From Pseudomonas sp. B21-056 (lineage in GTDB: Bacteria > Pseudomonadota > Gammaproteobacteria > Pseudomonadales > Pseudomonadaceae), in the NCBI RefSeq assembly GCF_026016325.1, contig NZ_CP087203.1, forward strand, positions 1,798,001 to 1,862,000: a stretch of 64,000 bases of DNA, read 5' to 3'. The translations under genes were made by a program, and so were the position numbers. Below the pieces are notes generated by a model. The model saw nothing but the letters and a program-made list of their open reading frames with translations, had not been told where the DNA came from and ran no database searches. Position 1 is the stretch's first letter; each line of letters opens with the position of its first letter. Below are positions 9,317 to 22,166 of this stretch, piece after piece.

Positions 9317-9988
9317 TCAGCAACTGCACAACGCGTTATCCAGCACTTCGCGCAGCGCCAACGGGTGATCGATCACCACGTCCGCCCCCCAATGCTTGGG
9401 ATTGTCGTCCGGGTGGATGTAGCCGTAGGTCACCGCGCAGGTCTTGGTGCCGGCGCTGCGTCCGGACTCGATGTCCCGCAGGTCGTCGCCCACGAACAGT
9501 ACGCTGGCCGGGTCCAGGTCGAGCATCTTGCACGCCAGGGTCAGCGGCTCCGGATCCGGCTTGCTGTTTTTCACATGGTCCGGACAGATCAGCACTTTCG
9601 AGCGTTCGGCCAGGCCCAGTTGCTGCATGATCGGCTCGGCGAAGCGCACCGGTTTGTTGGTGACCACGCCCCAGATCAGGTTGGCGGCTTCAATGTCGGC
9701 CAGCACCTCGGCCATGCCGTCGAACAGATGGCTATGGACGGCGCAACCCTTGAGGTAGCGATCGAGGAATTCCTGGCGCAGCTCCTCGAACCCTGGAGAT
9801 TCCGGGTCCATGGAAAAGGTCACCGCGACCATCGCGCGGGCGCCGCCGGAAATTTCGTCACGAATGTACTGCGTGTTGATCGGTGGCAAGCCGCGGTCGG
9901 CACGCATGGCCTGGCAGATGGCGATGAAGTCCGGCGCGGTGTCGAGCAGCGTGCCGTCCATGTCGAAGAGAACCGCTTTGAGACGCAT
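9317..9988 (-). CDS. mupP: HAD phosphatase MupP (N-acetylmuramic acid 6-phosphate phosphatase)
   Basis: This 223-residue HAD-superfamily hydrolase carries the nucleophile motif FDMDGT at residues 8-13 (Asp9, Asp11), a second motif around VVTNKP, and the acidic motif [12 protein letters not shown]. It resembles phosphoglycolate phosphatase (Gph). In Pseudomonas the protein encoded next to ubiG is known as MupP. MupP dephosphorylates MurNAc-6-phosphate in the cell-wall recycling route that bypasses de novo UDP-MurNAc synthesis and underlies intrinsic fosfomycin tolerance. That assignment rests on synteny plus family. Only 4 bases separate it from ubiG, so the two are cotranscribed. Confidence 0.85.
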   Translation of the reverse strand: MRLKAVLFDMDGTLLDTAPDFIAICQAMRADRGLPPINTQYIRDEISGGARAMVAVTFSMDPESPGFEELRQEFLDRYLKGCAVHSHLFDGMAEVLADIEAANLIWGVVTNKPVRFAEPIMQQLGLAERSKVLICPDHVKNSKPDPEPLTLACKMLDLDPASVLFVGDDLRDIESGRSAGTKTCAVTYGYIHPDDNPKHWGADVVIDHPLALREVLDNALCSC

Positions 9989-9992
9989 CGCT

Positions 9993-10691
9993 TTACTCCT
10001 CGCGCAGGGTCTGGATCATGTAGTTGACGTCAACGTCGGCGGCCAGCTTGTAGTGCTTGGTCAGCGGGTTGTAGGTCAGGCCGATGATGTCCTTGACGGT
10101 CAGCCCGGCCATGCGGCTCCAGGCGCCCAGCTCAGAAGGACGGATGAACTTCTTGAAGTCGTGGGTGCCGCGGGGCAGCAGCTTCATGATGTATTCCGCG
10201 CCGATGATGGCGAACAGGTACGCCTTCGGGTTGCGGTTGATGGTGGAGAAGAACACCTGGCCGCCGGGCTTGACCATGCGGAAGCAGGCGCGGATGACCG
10301 AGGACGGGTCCGGCACGTGCTCGAGCATTTCCAGGCAGGTGACCACGTCGAACTGAGCGGGCATTTCCTCGGCCAGGGCTTCGGCGGTGATCTGCCGGTA
10401 TTCCACACTGACGCCGGACTCCAGCTGGTGCAGTTGCGCCACCGCCAGCGGCGCTTCGCCCATGTCGATGCCCATCACCGTTGCGCCGCGTTGGGCCATG
10501 GCTTCGCTGAGGATGCCGCCGCCACAGCCGACGTCGAGCACCTTCTTGCCGGCCAGGTTGACCCGCTCGTCGATCCAGTTGACCCGCAGTGGGTTGATAT
10601 CGTGCAGCGGTTTGAATTCGCTTTCGCGGTCCCACCAGCGGTGAGCCAGGGCTTCGAATTTGGCGATTTCGGCGTGGTCGACGTTGCTCAT
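9993..10691 (-). CDS. ubiG: Ubiquinone biosynthesis O-methyltransferase UbiG
   Basis: UbiG performs both O-methylations of ubiquinone synthesis using S-adenosylmethionine. The product is 232 residues from ATG 10691 ([10 protein letters not shown]), close to the usual 232-240. A GAGG lies 8 bases upstream of this start; the longer frame to 10751 lacks support. The SAM-binding motif is [10 protein letters not shown], followed by GIDMGEAPL and the [13 protein letters not shown] region. The N-terminal [18 protein letters not shown] is characteristic of UbiG. It sits between mtaD (63 bases upstream) and mupP (4 bases downstream) on the same strand. Confidence 0.95.
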   Translation of the reverse strand: MSNVDHAEIAKFEALAHRWWDRESEFKPLHDINPLRVNWIDERVNLAGKKVLDVGCGGGILSEAMAQRGATVMGIDMGEAPLAVAQLHQLESGVSVEYRQITAEALAEEMPAQFDVVTCLEMLEHVPDPSSVIRACFRMVKPGGQVFFSTINRNPKAYLFAIIGAEYIMKLLPRGTHDFKKFIRPSELGAWSRMAGLTVKDIIGLTYNPLTKHYKLAADVDVNYMIQTLREE

Positions 10692-10753
10692 ATGCAGATC
10701 CTCGAAAAACTTGAAAAAATCAGTGGCCCCGAGCCGTGGCTCCAGAGGCATGC

Positions 10754-12085
10754 TTATTCGTCGTGACCGCTGATGCGGCGACCCCAGGCCTGGGCCGTGG
10801 CGGTCAGTTGTTGTTCGTCCAGGCGGGTCAGCCGGCCGTCTTCAAGCAACGGTTTGCCGGCCACCCACAGGTGTTTCACGCAATCGCGGCCGGTGGCGTA
10901 GATCAGTTGCGACACCGGGTCGTAGATCGGTTGCTGCGCCAGCCCCGACAGGTCGAAGGCCACCAGGTCGGCAGCCTTGCCGACTTCCAGCGAGCCAACC
11001 GTTGCCTCGATGCCCAGCGCCCGGGCGCCATTGAGCGTGGCCATGCGTAACGCCCGATGGGCATCCAGGGCCGTGGCCGAACCGGCGACAGCCTTGGCCA
11101 GCAGCGCTGCGGTGCGGGTTTCCCCCAGCAGGTCCAGGTCGTTGTTGCTGGCCGCGCCGTCGGTGCCGACCGCCACGTTGACGCCGGCCTGCCACAAGCG
11201 CTCCACCGGGCAGAAACCACTGGCCAGCTTCAGGTTCGATTCCGGGCAATGGATCACGCTGCAGTTGCTTTCTACCAGCAAGGCCAGGTCTTCATCGCTG
11301 ATCTGAGTCATGTGCACGGCCTGGAAACGTGGCCCCAGAAGGCCAAGTCGCCCCAGGCGAGCCATCGGCCGCTCGGCGGTGTTATCCACAGCCTGCTGCA
11401 CTTCAAAGGCGGTTTCGTGAACATGCATATGAATGGCCGCGTCCAGCTCTTCGGCAATCACGCGGATTTTCTCCAGGTTCTCGTCGCCCACGGTGTAAGG
11501 CGCATGCGGGCCGAATGCGACTTTGATCCGCGGATGGTGCTTGAGGTCGCCAAACAATTCGATGCCCTGACGAATGGCATCGTCGGCGCTGGCGGCGCCT
11601 GGGATCGGGAAATCGAGGATCGGAATGGCGATTTGCGCACGGATGCCGCTGTTATGGACGCGTTCGCTGGCAACCTTGGGGTAGAAGTACATGTCAGAGA
11701 AACAGGTGATGCCGCCCTTGATCTGCTCGGCGATCGCCAGGTCGGTGCCATCGCGCACGAAGTCTTCATCGACCCATTTGCCCTCGGCCGGCCAGATGTG
11801 CCGTTCGAGCCAGGTCATCAGGGGCAGGTCGTCGGCCAGGCCGCGGAACAGCGTCATCGCCGCGTGGCCGTGGGCGTTGACCAGCCCCGGGCTGAGCAGC
11901 ATGCCCGGCAGTTCGCGGACCTGGGCGGCTTCGCATTCCAGGGCTTCGGCCCGCGGGCCGATGAACACGATGCAGCCGTCGCGAATGCCCAGGCCATGAT
12001 CCTTGAGTACCACGCCGGCGGGTTCGACAGGCACCAACCAGGTCGGCAGCAATAGTAAGTCGAGCGCAACGACAGGCTTGGGCAT
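10754..12085 (-). CDS. mtaD: 5'-methylthioadenosine / S-adenosylhomocysteine deaminase (TRZ/ATZ amidohydrolase)
   Basis: This 443-residue amidohydrolase has the metal-binding HxH at His72/His74 (NAHGHAAM), a later HMHVHET, an HMTQ region and the [12 protein letters not shown] metal and catalytic segment. In P. aeruginosa the syntenic enzyme deaminates methylthioadenosine to methylthioinosine, the first step of an unusual methionine-salvage branch. The enzyme for the end of that branch, MtnA, is encoded divergently 105 bases away, which supports this assignment over a generic chlorohydrolase. The gene leads the minus-strand series to ubiG and mupP. Confidence 0.85.
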   Translation of the reverse strand: MPKPVVALDLLLLPTWLVPVEPAGVVLKDHGLGIRDGCIVFIGPRAEALECEAAQVRELPGMLLSPGLVNAHGHAAMTLFRGLADDLPLMTWLERHIWPAEGKWVDEDFVRDGTDLAIAEQIKGGITCFSDMYFYPKVASERVHNSGIRAQIAIPILDFPIPGAASADDAIRQGIELFGDLKHHPRIKVAFGPHAPYTVGDENLEKIRVIAEELDAAIHMHVHETAFEVQQAVDNTAERPMARLGRLGLLGPRFQAVHMTQISDEDLALLVESNCSVIHCPESNLKLASGFCPVERLWQAGVNVAVGTDGAASNNDLDLLGETRTAALLAKAVAGSATALDAHRALRMATLNGARALGIEATVGSLEVGKAADLVAFDLSGLAQQPIYDPVSQLIYATGRDCVKHLWVAGKPLLEDGRLTRLDEQQLTATAQAWGRRISGHDE

Positions 12086-12190
12086 CGTGGATCGGTTCCA
12101 TGGGTTATAAAGGATGGCGAAGTATACCCGAGCGTCATCACGCTGGGATCGCTATAATCGGCGGCTTTGTTCAAGAGTGCGGAGTGTGGG
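12086..12190. promoter_or_regulatory. Shared divergent promoter region of mtaD and mtnA
   Basis: Two methionine-salvage genes diverge from these 105 bases, so both promoters must lie here. I can identify the mtnA ribosome site (GGAG at 12181) but no certain -35/-10 pair or operator. Confidence 0.4.
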
Positions 12191-13267
12191 ATGCGCGATC
12201 AACTGTTGGCTGCGGAGAAGGTGAAGGCCATCGATTGGCGGGATGGCGCCCTGTACCTGCTGGATCAGCGTGTCTTGCCGTTCGAGGAAAACTGGATTGC
12301 CTACACCAGCGCGGCCGGCGTGGCCGAAGCCATTCGGGCGATGGTGGTGCGTGGCGCGCCGGCCATCGGCATCAGTGCGGCTTACGGCGTGGTGTTGGCC
12401 GCGCGGACGCGGATGGCCGAGGGCGGCGACTGGGAAGCGGCGCTGGAAGCCGATTTCGCTTTGTTGGCCGAGTCCCGGCCGACGGCAGTGAACCTGTTCT
12501 GGGCCCTGGATCGGATGCGCGACCGGCTGGCGCGCTTGAAGAAGCATGCCGAGCCGTTGGCCGCCCTCGAGGCCGAGGCCGTCGCCATTCATGAAAGCGA
12601 TCGTGAAGCCAACCTGACCATGGCCCAGCTCGGCGTCGACCTGATCCGCAAGCATCAGGGCAATGCCCAGGCCATCCTGACCCATTGCAATACCGGCGCC
12701 CTGGCCACCGGCGGCTTCGGCACGGCCCTGGGGGTGATTCGTGGTGCATTCATCGAGGGGATGGTCGAGCGGGTCTACGCCGACGAAACCCGTCCATGGC
12801 TGCAGGGTTCGCGCCTGACGGCCTGGGAGCTGGCCAACGAGGGCATTCCTGTGACCCTCAACGCCGACTCCGCTGCCGCCCATATCATGAAGGCCAAGGG
12901 TGTGACCTGGGTGATCGTTGGCGCCGACCGCATCACCGCCAACGGTGACGTGGCGAACAAGATCGGCACCTATCAACTGGCAGTCTGCGCCATGCACCAC
13001 GGTGTACGCTTCATGGTGGTGGCGCCGAGTTCGACCATCGACATGAACCTGGCCAGCGGCGAAGACATCCCGATCGAAGAGCGCGACGGGCGCGAACTGC
13101 TGGAAGTCGGCGGCAAGCGGGTCGGCGCGGATGTGGAGGCGTTCAACCCGGTGTTCGACGTCACCCCGGCGGACCTGATCGACGCCATCGTCACTGAGAA
13201 GGGTATCGTCGAGCGTCCGGATACCGCGAAGATGGCGCAGTTGATGTGTCGCAAGCGGTTGCATTGA
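12191..13267 (+). CDS. mtnA: Methylthioribose-1-phosphate isomerase MtnA
   Basis: MtnA isomerises 5-methylthioribose-1-phosphate to methylthioribulose-1-phosphate in methionine salvage. The 358-residue product starts at ATG 12191 ([10 protein letters not shown]) with GGAG six bases upstream; family members are usually 340-370 residues. Recognisable segments are [15 protein letters not shown] near residues 55-70, the catalytic-Cys region [18 protein letters not shown], the Asp-containing [19 protein letters not shown], and NPVFDVTP near the C-terminus. It is divergent from mtaD. A REP doublet follows before gyrA. Confidence 0.95.
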   Translation: MRDQLLAAEKVKAIDWRDGALYLLDQRVLPFEENWIAYTSAAGVAEAIRAMVVRGAPAIGISAAYGVVLAARTRMAEGGDWEAALEADFALLAESRPTAVNLFWALDRMRDRLARLKKHAEPLAALEAEAVAIHESDREANLTMAQLGVDLIRKHQGNAQAILTHCNTGALATGGFGTALGVIRGAFIEGMVERVYADETRPWLQGSRLTAWELANEGIPVTLNADSAAAHIMKAKGVTWVIVGADRITANGDVANKIGTYQLAVCAMHHGVRFMVVAPSSTIDMNLASGEDIPIEERDGRELLEVGGKRVGADVEAFNPVFDVTPADLIDAIVTEKGIVERPDTAKMAQLMCRKRLH

Positions 13268-13713
13268 GGTTTTTTGACGCTTGATCAGTCGCCATCGCGA
13301 GCAGGCTCGCTCCCACATTGGATCGTGTTGTATCCAGGATCTCAGGCATACAGAGATCCCTGTGGGAGCGAGCCCGCTCGCGATGAGGCCCTTGAAACCT
13401 ATAAATCTTCTTGCATTCGAGCGCAAATTCTTCGGTCGCAGCGCCTCTAAGCCCCTCTCGTCCCCTACCAGCCTGTCACCGGTCAACTAACTATGCTCCA
13501 TGCGCATCTGGGGGATAGGTGCGTGGCGGCTCTTGTGATAACATCCGGCGGTTTCCAGGGCCGCTTCACCAAGCGGTCTTTACTGCGCAGATCCATGGCA
13601 TAACTCGTTGATTTGTCGTAAGTCGCTGCACGGCTCTTGTCCTGCAGCGGCGAGCTTCGTTCGTCCCGTCTGGATGTGACGAGGTTTCACCAGAAAAAGG
13701 AATCAGGCTTCTC
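13268..13713. other. Intergenic region with REP doublet and gyrA leader
   Basis: The first 115 bases hold a REP doublet. The remaining 330 bases lead into gyrA and must carry its promoter, which I cannot place with confidence. An AAGGA at about 13696 lies rather far from the gyrA ATG. No small gene is supported. Confidence 0.4.
13290..13384. repeat. REP doublet (GTGGGAGCGAG family), copy 3
   Basis: Two REP cores, 13290-13317 and 13361-13384, are arranged in the outward order opposite to most other pairs in the window. They lie downstream of mtnA and upstream of gyrA. Confidence 0.9.
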
Positions 13714-16395
<2,682 letters not shown>

Positions 16396-16406
16396 GCGGA
16401 CACGCA

Positions 16407-16430
16407 GGGGGCGGATGAAGATTCGCCCCC
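16407..16430 (+). terminator. Intrinsic terminator after gyrA
   Basis: GGGGGCG and CGCCCCC pair over 7 bp around a 10-base loop, followed by TTGTTGTTTG. It begins 11 bases after the gyrA stop. Confidence 0.85.
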
Positions 16431-16476
16431 TTGTTGTTTGTCCCTTTTGAAAATTTGCGACACTGCACATAACCCC

Positions 16477-16566
16477 TGTGGGAGCGAGCCTGCTCGCGAT
16501 GACGGACTGACATTCAACATCAATGCTGACTGTTTCATCGCTATCGCGAGCAGGCTCGCTCCCACA
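16477..16566. repeat. REP doublet (GTGGGAGCGAG family), copy 4
   Basis: Inverted REP cores at 16477-16502 and 16539-16566 lie between the gyrA terminator and serC. The second copy ends about 57 bases before the serC start. Confidence 0.9.
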
Positions 16567-16623
16567 TTGGGTATGTGCAGAGCACAAGATTTATGTGACC
16601 ACCAGATCAGAGCGAGATTGGAT

Positions 16624-17709
16624 GTGAGCAAGAGAGCCTATAACTTCTGTGCCGGCCCGGCGGCGCTTCCTGAAGCGGTCCTGAAGCGCGCCCAGGGTGA
16701 ACTTCTCGACTGGCATGGCAAGGGCCTGTCCGTCATGGAAATGAGCCATCGCAGCGATGAGTTCGTGTCCATTGCCACCAAGGCCGAGCAGGATCTGCGC
16801 GATCTGCTGAACATCCCGTCCAACTACAAGGTGCTGTTCCTGCAGGGGGGCGCGAGCCAGCAGTTCGCCCAGATTCCATTGAACCTGCTGCCGGAAAACG
16901 GCAAGGCCGACTACATCGACACCGGCATCTGGTCGCAGAAAGCCATTGAAGAAGCCTCGCGCTACGGCCACGTCAACGTTGCCGCCACCGCCAAGCCCTA
17001 CGACTATTTCGCCATTCCCGGCCAGAACGAGTGGAACCTGTCCAAGGACGCGGCCTACGTTCATTACGCGCCGAACGAGACCATTGGTGGCCTGGAATTC
17101 AACTGGATCCCGGAAACTGGCGACGTGCCATTGGTGGCCGACATGTCTTCGGACATCCTGTCGCGCCCTGTGGATATCTCCCGTTTCGGCATGATCTACG
17201 CCGGCGCCCAGAAGAACATCGGCCCGAGCGGTATCCTGGTCAGCATCATCCGTGAAGACCTGTTGGGTCATGCCCGTTCCCTGTGCCCGACCATGCTCAA
17301 CTACAAGGTCGCGGCCGACAACGGTTCGATGTACAACACGCCGCCGACACTGGCCTGGTACCTGTCCGGCCTGGTGTTCGAGTGGCTGAAAGAGCAGGGC
17401 GGTGTCGAAGCCATCGGCAAGCTCAACGAAGTGAAGCAGCGCACGCTCTACGACTTCATCGACGCCAGCGGCCTTTACAGCAACCCGATCAACAGGACCG
17501 ACCGCTCCTGGATGAACGTACCGTTCCGCCTGGCCGACGACCGTCTCGACAAGCCGTTCCTGGCGGGCGCTGACGAGCGCGGGCTGTTGAACCTCAAGGG
17601 CCATCGCTCGGTCGGTGGCATGCGCGCCTCCATCTACAACGCCGTGGACATCAATGCCGTCAACGCACTGATCGCCTACATGGCAGAGTTCGAGAAGGAA
17701 CACGGCTGA
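16624..17709 (+). CDS. serC: Phosphoserine aminotransferase SerC
   Basis: SerC converts 3-phosphohydroxypyruvate to phosphoserine in serine synthesis and also serves pyridoxal-phosphate synthesis. I start it at GTG 16624 (protein begins MSKRAYNFCAGPAALP), giving 361 residues, the usual length. Earlier in-frame starts would translate through the REP doublet. The N-terminal NFCAGPAALPE, the GGASQQFA cofactor region and AGAQKNIGPSG with the cofactor-binding Lys are all present. The stop TGA overlaps the ATG of pheA by one base (TGATG), so serC and pheA are translationally coupled. Confidence 0.95.
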   Translation: MSKRAYNFCAGPAALPEAVLKRAQGELLDWHGKGLSVMEMSHRSDEFVSIATKAEQDLRDLLNIPSNYKVLFLQGGASQQFAQIPLNLLPENGKADYIDTGIWSQKAIEEASRYGHVNVAATAKPYDYFAIPGQNEWNLSKDAAYVHYAPNETIGGLEFNWIPETGDVPLVADMSSDILSRPVDISRFGMIYAGAQKNIGPSGILVSIIREDLLGHARSLCPTMLNYKVAADNGSMYNTPPTLAWYLSGLVFEWLKEQGGVEAIGKLNEVKQRTLYDFIDASGLYSNPINRTDRSWMNVPFRLADDRLDKPFLAGADERGLLNLKGHRSVGGMRASIYNAVDINAVNALIAYMAEFEKEHG

Positions 17710-18803
17710 TGTCAGAGCAAGAACTCAAGGCGCTGCGCCTGCGCATCGATGCCCTGGACGAAAAGGTCCTGGAGCTGATCAGCGAGCGCGCGCGCTGCGC
17801 CCAGGAAGTTGCCCGGGTGAAAATGGCTTCCCTGGCTGAAGGTGAAGTGCCGGTGTTCTATCGCCCCGAGCGTGAGGCTCAGGTGCTCAAGCGCGTCATG
17901 GAGCGCAACAAGGGCCCGCTGAGCAACGAAGAAATGGCGCGGCTGTTCCGCGAAGTCATGTCGTCGTGCCTGGCCCTCGAGCAGCCGCTGAAAGTGGCGT
18001 ACCTGGGCCCTGAAGGCACCTTCACCCAGGCCGCAGCCATGAAGCATTTCGGGCACGCGGTGATCAGCAAGCCGATGGCGGCCATCGACGAAGTCTTCCG
18101 CGAAGTCGCGGCCGGAGCGGTGAATTTCGGCGTGGTCCCGGTGGAAAACTCCACCGAAGGCGCAGTCAACCACACGCTGGATAGCTTCCTCGAGCATGAC
18201 ATGGTGATCTGTGGCGAAGTCGAGCTGCGCATCCACCATCACCTGCTGGTGGGCGAGAACACCAAGACCGACAGCATCAGCCGGATCTATTCCCACGCCC
18301 AGTCCCTGGCCCAGTGCCGCAAGTGGCTGGACGCCCACTATCCGAATGTCGAGCGCGTGGCGGTATCGAGCAACGCCGAGGCGGCCAAGCGGGTCAAGGG
18401 CGAGTGGAACTCGGCGGCGATTGCCGGCGACATGGCGGCCGGCCTCTACGGGCTGACCCGCCTGGCCGAGAAAATCGAGGATCGTCCGGACAACTCCACG
18501 CGATTCCTGATGATCGGCAACCAGGAAGTGCCACCGACCGGCGACGACAAGACCTCGATCATCGTTTCCATGAGCAACAAGCCCGGTGCGCTCCATGAAC
18601 TGCTGGTGCCGTTCCACGACAACGGTATCGACCTGACCCGGATCGAGACCCGTCCGTCGCGCAGCGGTAAATGGACCTACGTGTTCTTCATCGATTTCGT
18701 CGGCCACCACCGCGACCCACTGGTAAAAGGTGTGCTGGAGAAAATCAGTCAGGAAGCGGTGGCACTCAAGGTGCTGGGTTCCTACCCCAAGGCAGTTCTT
18801 TAA
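17709..18803 (+). CDS. pheA: Bifunctional chorismate mutase / prephenate dehydratase (P-protein)
   Basis: PheA makes phenylpyruvate from chorismate in two steps. The 364 residues divide into an AroQ-type chorismate mutase (about 1-90, LRLRIDALDEKVLELISERA), a prephenate dehydratase (about 95-275, with VAYLGPEGTFTQAA and the catalytic TRF in DNSTRFLMIG) and a C-terminal ACT domain (about 280-364). The ACT domain has GALHELL and IETRPSR, expected to bind phenylalanine for feedback inhibition. It overlaps serC by one base and lies 14 bases before hisC. Confidence 0.97.
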   Translation: MSEQELKALRLRIDALDEKVLELISERARCAQEVARVKMASLAEGEVPVFYRPEREAQVLKRVMERNKGPLSNEEMARLFREVMSSCLALEQPLKVAYLGPEGTFTQAAAMKHFGHAVISKPMAAIDEVFREVAAGAVNFGVVPVENSTEGAVNHTLDSFLEHDMVICGEVELRIHHHLLVGENTKTDSISRIYSHAQSLAQCRKWLDAHYPNVERVAVSSNAEAAKRVKGEWNSAAIAGDMAAGLYGLTRLAEKIEDRPDNSTRFLMIGNQEVPPTGDDKTSIIVSMSNKPGALHELLVPFHDNGIDLTRIETRPSRSGKWTYVFFIDFVGHHRDPLVKGVLEKISQEAVALKVLGSYPKAVL

Positions 18804-18817
18804 GGGCGGATAGCAAA

Positions 18818-19930
18818 ATGAGTAGCAACTTCCTCGCCCTGGCACAGCCAGGCGTGCAACAACTTTCGCCTTACGTTCCGGGCAAGCCTGTGGACGAATT
18901 GGCTCGCGAGCTGGATCTGGACCCGGCCAGCATCGTCAAGCTGGCCAGTAACGAGAACCCGCTGGGTGCCGGTCCCAAGGCGCTGGCGGCGATCCGTGAC
19001 GAGCTGGCCGAACTGACCCGCTATCCCGACGGTAACGGTTTTTCGCTCAAGAGCCTGCTGGCCGAGCGCTGTGGCGTGGAACTGAACCAGGTGACCCTGG
19101 GCAACGGTTCCAACGACATCCTTGAGCTGGTGGCGCGTGCCTACCTGGCGCCGGGCCTCAACGCGGTATTCAGCGAGCACGCGTTCGCGGTCTACCCGAT
19201 TGCCACCCAGGCCGTAGGTGCCGACGCCCACGTGGTTCCGGCCAAGGAGTGGGGACACGACCTGCCGGCCATGTTGGCGGCCATCGATGCCAATACCCGT
19301 GTCGTCTTCATCGCCAACCCGAACAACCCGACCGGCACCTGGTTCGACGCCCAGGCCCTGGACGACTTCCTGCAGGACGTCCCGGAGCACGTGCTGGTGG
19401 TGCTGGACGAGGCCTACATCGAATACGCCGAAGGCAGCGACCTGCCCGATGGCCTGGACTTCCTCGCGGCCTACCCGAACCTGCTGGTGTCGCGCACGTT
19501 CTCCAAGGCCTATGGCCTGGCGTCGCTGCGGGTCGGCTACGGCCTGTCCACCGCCGTGGTGGCCGACGTACTGAACCGCGTGCGCCAGCCGTTCAACGTC
19601 AACAGCTTCGCCCTGGCCGCCGCCTGCGCTGCGCTGCAGGATGAGGAATACCTGGCGCAGAGCCGCCAGTTGAACGAGGCCGGTATGCAACAGCTGGAGG
19701 CGGGTTTCCGCGAACTGGGCCTGGGCTGGATTCCGTCAAAAGGCAACTTCATCTGCGTCGACCTGGGTCGCGTTGCGGCACCGGTGTTCCAGGGGCTGTT
19801 GCGTGAAGGTGTGATCGTACGTCCGGTGGCCAATTACGGCATGCCGAACCACCTGCGCATCACCGTTGGCCTGCAAGCGGAAAACAGCCGTTTCCTCGAG
19901 GCGTTGAGCAAGGTCCTGGCTCGTGGTTGA
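18818..19930 (+). CDS. hisC: Histidinol-phosphate / aromatic aminotransferase HisC
   Basis: This PLP-dependent aminotransferase of fold type I has 370 residues from ATG 18818 (MSSNFLALAQ). The N-terminal KLASNENPLGAGPKA, the central NPNNPTGTW, the DEAYIEYA segment and the cofactor lysine in SRTFSKAYGLASLRVGYG are all visible. Being placed between pheA and tyrA rather than in the his operon, it is the second HisC type of pseudomonads (hisC2 in P. aeruginosa). It probably acts in phenylalanine/tyrosine as well as histidinol-phosphate transamination. It overlaps the next gene by 8 bases. Confidence 0.93.
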   Translation: MSSNFLALAQPGVQQLSPYVPGKPVDELARELDLDPASIVKLASNENPLGAGPKALAAIRDELAELTRYPDGNGFSLKSLLAERCGVELNQVTLGNGSNDILELVARAYLAPGLNAVFSEHAFAVYPIATQAVGADAHVVPAKEWGHDLPAMLAAIDANTRVVFIANPNNPTGTWFDAQALDDFLQDVPEHVLVVLDEAYIEYAEGSDLPDGLDFLAAYPNLLVSRTFSKAYGLASLRVGYGLSTAVVADVLNRVRQPFNVNSFALAAACAALQDEEYLAQSRQLNEAGMQQLEAGFRELGLGWIPSKGNFICVDLGRVAAPVFQGLLREGVIVRPVANYGMPNHLRITVGLQAENSRFLEALSKVLARG

Positions 19931-22166
19931 TGTCACTTCACTGCAACCTGCCGCACCTATGATCGGTCGCCTGGTAGTGGTCGGCCTGGGGCTGATCGGC
20001 GGTTCGTTTGCCAAGGGACTGCGCGAAAGTGGCCTGTGCCGCGAAGTCGTCGGCGTGGATCTGGATCCGCAGTCGCGCAAGCTGGCCGTGGAGTTGGGCG
20101 TGGTGGACCGCTGCGAAGATGACCTGGCTGCTGCGTGTCAGGGGGCTGACGTGATCCAGTTGGCGGTGCCGATCCTGGCCATGGAAAAACTGCTGGCACG
20201 ACTGGCGACCATGGATCTGGGCCAGGCGATCCTGACCGATGTCGGCAGCGCCAAGGGCAACGTCGTGCGCGCGGCCACCTTGGCGTTTGGCGGGATGCCG
20301 GCGCGTTTCGTACCCGGTCATCCGATTGCCGGTTCTGAGCAGAGTGGGGTGGAAGCGTCCAACGCTGAACTGTTCCGCCGCCACAAGGTGATCCTGACGC
20401 CGTTGGAGCAGACCGATCCGGCCTCTCTGGCAGTGGTGGATCTCCTGTGGTGCGAGCTGGGCGCCGACGTCGAGCACATGCAGGTCGAGCGTCACGATGA
20501 AGTATTGGCCGCCACCAGCCATTTGCCGCACCTGTTGGCGTTCGGTCTGGTGGATTCATTGGCCAAACGCAATGAAAATCTCGAGATCTTCCGTTACGCT
20601 GCCGGCGGTTTCCGCGATTTCACGAGAATCGCCGGTAGCGACCCGGTCATGTGGCACGACATCTTCCTCGCCAACCGCGAAGCTGTCCTGCGCACACTCG
20701 ATACATTTCGCAGCGACCTCGACGCCTTGCGCGACGCGGTCGATGCAGGGGACGGGCACCAATTGCTGGGCGTTTTCACACGCGCCAGGGTGGCCCGCGA
20801 GCATTTCAGTAAAATCCTGGCCCGTCGGGCCTATGTGGACGCTATGAATTCCAACGATCTGATTTTCCTGGCACAACCTGGTGGCTCCCTGAGCGGGCGT
20901 ATTCGTGTACCGGGCGATAAATCGATTTCCCACCGCTCGATCATGCTCGGCTCCCTGGCCGAAGGCGTGACCGAGGTGGAAGGTTTCCTCGAGGGCGAAG
21001 ATGCCCTGGCGACGCTGCAGGCGTTTCGCGACATGGGCGTGGTCATCGAAGGGCCGCACCACGGTCGCGTGACGATCCACGGTGTCGGCCTGCACGGCCT
21101 CAAGCCTGCGCCAGGCCCGATCTACCTGGGTAACTCCGGCACTTCGATGCGCCTGTTGTCCGGCCTGCTGGCCGCACAGGATTTCGATAGCACCCTCACC
21201 GGCGACGCGTCGCTGTCCAAGCGGCCGATGAACCGCGTCGCCAACCCGCTGCGGGAAATGGGCGCGGTCATCGAGACGGCCGCCGAAGGTCGTCCGCCGA
21301 TGACCATTCGCGGTGGCAACAAGCTCAAGGGCCTGACCTACACCATGCCAATGGCCAGTGCCCAGGTGAAATCCTGCCTGCTGCTGGCCGGCCTCTATGC
21401 TGAAGGCAAGACCACCGTTACCGAGCCGGCACCGACCCGCGACCACACCGAGCGCATGCTGCGCGGCTTCGGCTATCCGGTCACGGTCAATGGGGCCACG
21501 GCCTCCGTCGAGTCCGGCAACAAATTGACCGCGACCCACATCGAAGTACCGGGCGATATCTCCTCGTCGGCGTTCTTCCTGGTGGCAGCGTCTATTGCCG
21601 AAGGTTCCGACCTGGTGCTCGAGCACGTCGGCATCAACCCGACCCGTACCGGTGTGATCGATATCCTGCGCCTGATGGGCGCCGACATCACCCTGGAGAA
21701 CCAGCGTGAAGTGGGCGGCGAGCCAGTCGCAGATCTTCGCGTAAGAGCAGCTAAACTCAAGGGTATCGAGATTCCCGAGGCGCTGGTTCCGCTGGCGATC
21801 GACGAGTTCCCGGTGCTGTTCGTGGCCGCGGCCTGCGCAGAAGGGCGGACCGTACTGACCGGCGCCGAAGAGCTGCGGGTCAAGGAATCGGACCGTATCC
21901 AGGTGATGGCGGATGGCTTGCTGGCCTTGGGCGTCAAATGCGAGCCGACGCCGGACGGTATCATCATCGACGGCGGCCAGATCGGTGGCGGCGAAGTCCA
22001 TGGCCACGGCGACCATCGCATCGCCATGGCCTTCAGTGTTGCGTCCCTGCGTGCGAGCGCACCGATCCGCATCCATGACTGCGCCAACGTCGCGACGTCG
22101 TTCCCGAACTTCCTGGCGCTGTGCGCGCAGGTTGGCATTCGAGTGGCACAAGAGGCACAGTCGTGA
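19923..22166 (+). CDS. tyrA-aroA: Fused prephenate dehydrogenase (TyrA) and EPSP synthase (AroA)
   Basis: This 747-residue fusion joins two shikimate/tyrosine enzymes. Residues from about 13 to 300 are prephenate dehydrogenase, with the NAD motif [24 protein letters not shown] and a typical helical C-terminus. From about 308 ([15 protein letters not shown]) the sequence is EPSP synthase, with [42 protein letters not shown] and GDHRIAMA. The set GDKS, SAQVK, RDHTE and NPTR is the pattern used to define class II EPSP synthases. The GTG start at 19923 overlaps hisC by 8 bases; an ATG at 19959 (MIGRLVVV) is possible. The stop overlaps cmk (GTGA). Confidence 0.95.
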   Translation: MVDVTSLQPAAPMIGRLVVVGLGLIGGSFAKGLRESGLCREVVGVDLDPQSRKLAVELGVVDRCEDDLAAACQGADVIQLAVPILAMEKLLARLATMDLGQAILTDVGSAKGNVVRAATLAFGGMPARFVPGHPIAGSEQSGVEASNAELFRRHKVILTPLEQTDPASLAVVDLLWCELGADVEHMQVERHDEVLAATSHLPHLLAFGLVDSLAKRNENLEIFRYAAGGFRDFTRIAGSDPVMWHDIFLANREAVLRTLDTFRSDLDALRDAVDAGDGHQLLGVFTRARVAREHFSKILARRAYVDAMNSNDLIFLAQPGGSLSGRIRVPGDKSISHRSIMLGSLAEGVTEVEGFLEGEDALATLQAFRDMGVVIEGPHHGRVTIHGVGLHGLKPAPGPIYLGNSGTSMRLLSGLLAAQDFDSTLTGDASLSKRPMNRVANPLREMGAVIETAAEGRPPMTIRGGNKLKGLTYTMPMASAQVKSCLLLAGLYAEGKTTVTEPAPTRDHTERMLRGFGYPVTVNGATASVESGNKLTATHIEVPGDISSSAFFLVAASIAEGSDLVLEHVGINPTRTGVIDILRLMGADITLENQREVGGEPVADLRVRAAKLKGIEIPEALVPLAIDEFPVLFVAAACAEGRTVLTGAEELRVKESDRIQVMADGLLALGVKCEPTPDGIIIDGGQIGGGEVHGHGDHRIAMAFSVASLRASAPIRIHDCANVATSFPNFLALCAQVGIRVAQEAQS

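Noticed and set aside
12152..13486. A 444-codon minus-strand frame over mtnA
   Set aside because: Shadow of mtnA; it continues through a REP doublet, which real genes avoid.
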